6,837 nt of DNA from Lysobacteraceae bacterium (GTDB lineage: Bacteria; Pseudomonadota; Gammaproteobacteria; DSM-19610), in contig JAIVHA010000026.1 in the NCBI GenBank assembly GCA_020201295.1, forward strand, positions 1-6,837. The letters are read 5' to 3'. Below the pieces are notes generated by a model, which worked only from the letters and a program-made list of their open reading frames with translations, did not search any database and had not been told where the DNA came from. Below are positions 6,221 through 6,837 of the stretch, one piece after another (positions within the stretch are counted from its first letter, which is position 1; every line of letters starts with the position of its first letter). A program made the translations under genes and the position numbers.

Positions 6221-6249
6221 ATCTTAGTTGCCCAAATGTTGCCTGTCAA
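6221..6249 (-). promoter_or_regulatory. Strong sigma70-type promoter of the restriction-modification operon
   Basis: Reading leftward, a perfect -35 TTGACA (6249-6244) is followed by a 17-bp spacer and a -10 TAAGAT (6226-6221), five of six bases matching TATAAT. The bases before the -35 (TTTTAA) are AT-rich, like an UP element. The predicted start is near 6213. No other promoter of this quality was noticed in the operon. The promoter sits inside a 12-bp inverted repeat, so it is probably controlled. Confidence 0.85.
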
Positions 6250-6255
6250 TTAAAA

Positions 6256-6267
6256 GTAACGGCGTTT
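6256..6267. repeat. Inverted repeat arm, upstream of the operon promoter
   Basis: GTAACGGCGTTT mirrors the arm at 6190-6201 exactly, with 54 bases between them that hold the whole promoter. This arm lies just upstream of the -35 box, about 43-54 bases before the predicted start. The two arm centres are 66 bp apart. Confidence 0.85.
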
Positions 6268-6391
6268 CTACAAAATGTGCGGATTGGCTGTCTGGGTCGG
6301 GTTGGCAGGAATGGGGTAAGCAAGGCGCTCTTTGCCCCATTTGTAGCGCAGCTTGCCCTGTTCGCTGTTTGAGCGGGTCGCGGCCGCGGGT

Positions 6392-6425
6392 GCAAACCGC
6401 AAACCCTGCAAACCTCGGTTTGCAG
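6392..6425. repeat. GCAAACC direct repeats ending in a perfect hairpin
   Basis: GCAAACC occurs three times, starting at 6392, 6399 and 6408. The last copy forms a 20-bp palindrome with its inverted copy: CTGCAAACC, TC, GGTTTGCAG (6406-6425). The arrangement resembles a small binding-site cluster. No bound protein can be named. Confidence 0.8.
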
Positions 6426-6543
6426 TCTGTCGGTAGCGCGATACCGCGCTCGTGCCCCCCGTATAGGATTCCGGCCAGGAAGGACCTGTTCCGTCTTGCC
6501 GGGGCAGCGTTCCCGCACGCAGGTAGCCATTTGAATCGAGGGA

Positions 6544-6566
6544 GGTGAGCATTCCCGATGCTCACC
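6544..6566. repeat. Strong 9-bp hairpin with five-base loop
   Basis: GGTGAGCAT and ATGCTCACC pair perfectly around TCCCG. On the plus strand CTTTCTCTTT follows, so it could act as a weak terminator for rightward transcription, but no plus-strand gene is seen. A dispersed REP-like element is the other option. Confidence 0.7.
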
Positions 6567-6679
6567 CTTTCTCTTTGGAGAGGAATCGCCGGGAACCGGG
6601 TCGTTTCGGCGCATCCCGGTGGGATGGCACCCGCAGGGCAAACGCCCGGAACCCCTCGCCACGCGGGATTACTGGCAAG

Positions 6680-6709
6680 AAAAAGGGCCCGGAGATTATC
6701 CGAGCCCTT
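6680..6709 (-). terminator. Rho-independent terminator of tRNA-Ala
   Basis: Five bases after the tRNA CCA end the transcript can fold AAGGGCTCGG against CCGGGCCCTT (10 pairs, one G-U) around a seven-base loop, running straight into five U residues. It should separate tRNA transcription from the operon. Confidence 0.92.
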
Positions 6710-6714
6710 CAAGT

Positions 6715-6790
6715 TGGTGGAGCGGAGGAGGATCGAACTCCCGACCTCTGCATTGCGAACGCAGCGCTCTCCCAGCTGAGCTACCGCCCC
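6715..6790 (-). tRNA. tRNA-Ala (anticodon CGC)
   Basis: The 76-base gene folds as a complete cloverleaf. The acceptor stem is GGGGCGG/CCGCTCC with the G3-U70 pair that marks alanine tRNAs. The D arm is GCTC/GAGC, the anticodon stem-loop has loop TTCGCAA giving anticodon CGC (reads GCG), the variable loop has five bases, and the T arm is GGGAG-TTCGATC-CTCCT. Discriminator A73 and a genome-encoded CCA end follow. The remaining 47 bases to the right edge show no clear promoter or second tRNA. tRNA genes often mark the edges of acquired islands, which may explain the operon beside it, although no integrase is in view. Confidence 0.97.
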
Positions 6791-6837
6791 ACGAAACCCG
6801 GGTGCCGTGCGTGCCGGTCCCGAGTGCGGCGCATTCT

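Larger units (their letters stand above)
6268..6676. other. Gene-poor spacer between tRNA-Ala terminator and operon promoter
   Basis: About 400 bp with no convincing gene on either strand. Open frames exist (the longest is 162 codons, minus strand, 6224-6712), but they overlap one another, run through the promoter or the tRNA terminator, and have no recognisable domains. The spacer holds the GCAAACC cluster (6392-6425), a small AGCGCG/CGCGCT hairpin (6435-6450) and a strong hairpin (6544-6566). It may be the boundary between the conserved tRNA locus and the acquired operon. Confidence 0.7.

Noticed and set aside
6392..6425. CRISPR-like array
   Set aside because: The repeats are only seven bases and almost contiguous, with no spacers.
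6224..6712. 162-codon minus-strand open frame in the spacer
   Set aside because: It runs from the tRNA terminator hairpin through the operon promoter, has no recognisable domain, and competes with other frames of similar quality.
6715..6790. Attachment-site duplicate of the tRNA 3' end inside the window
   Set aside because: Scanning by eye found no second copy of the T-arm or acceptor sequence elsewhere in the window.

Overview
The window is GC-rich chromosomal DNA, probably from a gamma- or betaproteobacterium. That assignment is an inference from the base composition, the genome-encoded CCA on the tRNA and the bacterial signals; no species can be named. Nearly everything lies on the minus strand, so the natural reading direction is right to left.

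At the right edge is a complete tRNA-Ala(CGC) gene (6715-6790) followed by its own Rho-independent terminator (about 6680-6709). A gene-poor stretch of about 500 bp follows (6182-6714). It holds a hairpin, a cluster of GCAAACC repeats, and an excellent sigma70 promoter (TTGACA, 17-bp spacer, TAAGAT) bracketed by a perfect 12-bp inverted repeat. This promoter drives one compact operon that runs off the left edge.

The operon order is: possible 11-codon leader ORF; single-TRD half-size HsdS; HsdM, the type I N6-adenine methyltransferase; a BRO-N/DinD-like protein; possible 20-codon bridging ORF; RhuM family protein; an 85-aa protein resembling a free-standing RhuM C-terminal domain; full-length two-TRD HsdS; and the N-terminal 181 codons of a DUF3800 protein. 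Every junction between recognised genes is an ATGA or GTGA stop/start overlap, except BRO to rhuM, and the 20-codon ORF would bridge that one with two more ATGA overlaps. The operon therefore looks built for translational coupling.

Functionally this is a type I restriction-modification locus with accessory genes inserted between hsdM and the main hsdS. HsdM plus an S subunit would methylate the target sites. No hsdR is visible; it may lie beyond the left edge or be absent. The half-HsdS gives HsdM a possible second specificity. The BRO/DinD, RhuM, RhuM-C-like and DUF3800 genes are families often seen beside type I systems; their jobs here are inferred from context only. The least explained features are the inverted-repeat-flanked promoter, two long palindromes inside the BRO and rhuM genes at roughly corresponding domain positions, and the split RhuM-C-like protein.
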